Below the pieces are notes generated by a model that made no database searches, was not told the DNA's origin, and saw nothing but the letters and a program-made list of their open reading frames with translations. This document shows positions 6,243 to 6,355 of a stretch of DNA of 6,355 nucleotides, in pieces; position 1 is the first letter of the stretch; the number at the start of each line of letters is the position of its first letter. Where the stretch lies: positions 1 to 6,355 of the forward strand of contig JAHIKV010000319.1 of NCBI GenBank assembly GCA_018897395.1, read 5' to 3'. Position numbers and translations under genes: made by a program. The DNA comes from Planctomycetota bacterium. Its GTDB lineage: Bacteria > Planctomycetota > Planctomycetia > Pirellulales > Thermoguttaceae.

Positions 6243-6355
6243 ATGAGTACACCCAGTTCCGATTCCGCCTCCGTCTACGACGAAAGCAAGATCAAGACCC
6301 TCAGTTCCCTGGAGCATATCCGGCTGCGGCCCGGCATGTACATCGGCCGACTCGG
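6243..6355 (+). CDS. Type IIA DNA topoisomerase ATPase subunit, ParE/GyrB family, N-terminal fragment
   Basis: The frame opens at ATG 6243 and gives 37 codons before the window ends: MSTPSSDSASVYDESKIKTL then SSLEHIRLRPGMYIGRL. 'Y..S.IK.L..LEHIRLRPGMYIG' is the N-terminal arm and first strand of the GHKL ATPase domain shared by GyrB and ParE, which drives strand passage to change DNA supercoiling or unlink chromosomes. GyrB usually reads LEAVRKRPGMYIG; the EHIRLRPGMYIGRLG variant here is closer to ParE-like proteins of several phyla, so ParE is preferred without certainty. No clear Shine-Dalgarno sequence precedes the ATG, and I found no in-frame ATG in the roughly 45 bases upstream that I read. 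It is divergent from mod and probably marks the edge of core chromosome beside the defence genes. Confidence 0.85.
   Translation, partial: MSTPSSDSASVYDESKIKTLSSLEHIRLRPGMYIGRL

Noticed and set aside
1..6355. CRISPR array, tRNA or rRNA genes
   Set aside because: I saw no regularly spaced direct repeats, no cloverleaf with a T-loop GTTCRA box in a proper fold, and no rRNA-like segments. 'GTTCGAGTC' at 71-79 lies inside the toxin coding sequence and has no tRNA arms around it.

Overview
This is a bacterial accessory region that looks like a small defence island. It is bounded on the right by the start of a housekeeping type IIA topoisomerase gene. The host cannot be named from the sequence. 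The gene structure is clearly bacterial. The topoisomerase start (LEHIRLRPGMYIGRLG) is the ParE/GyrB type. Hand-counted 60-base samples range from about 37-43% GC in the left gene to about 72% in parts of the restriction gene, so the window is a mosaic of different origins.

Layout, left to right. Bases 2-115 (+) are the last 37 codons of a RelE/ParE-family toxin that enters from outside the window. Bases 116-239 are a non-coding spacer with imperfect inverted repeats. Bases 240-1610 look like a single integron-type gene cassette read on the minus strand. It holds one AT-rich gene (300-1589, 429 aa, HEPN-like RNGILHG motif) with a very short leader. An attC-like recombination site follows the gene (234-305), and another attC-like site lies just upstream (1605-1694) at the end of the neighbouring unit. 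The bases that open the cassette (TTATAAGC) are the reverse complement of the R'' box that begins its own downstream site (GCTTATAAC), as expected of a circularisable cassette.

Bases 1743-6007 (-) are a two-gene Type III restriction-modification operon, mod (4448-6007) then res (1743-4445), separated by 2 bases. Mod is a beta-class N6-adenine methyltransferase. Its lower-GC central part is probably the target-recognition domain, and a GC-rich palindromic repeat of about 57 bp is inserted in frame near the C-terminus. Res is a 900-aa DEAH helicase with a C-terminal PD-(D/E)XK nuclease. Bases 6008-6242 are the divergent intergenic region, followed by the topoisomerase start at 6243 (+).

How they would work together: Mod methylates one DNA strand at its site and, with Res, cuts unmodified invading DNA. 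The HEPN-like cassette gene and the RelE/ParE toxin are of the kinds that act by damaging RNA, translation or gyrase during stress or phage attack. No integrase gene is visible, so the integron assignment rests on site structure and cassette architecture only.
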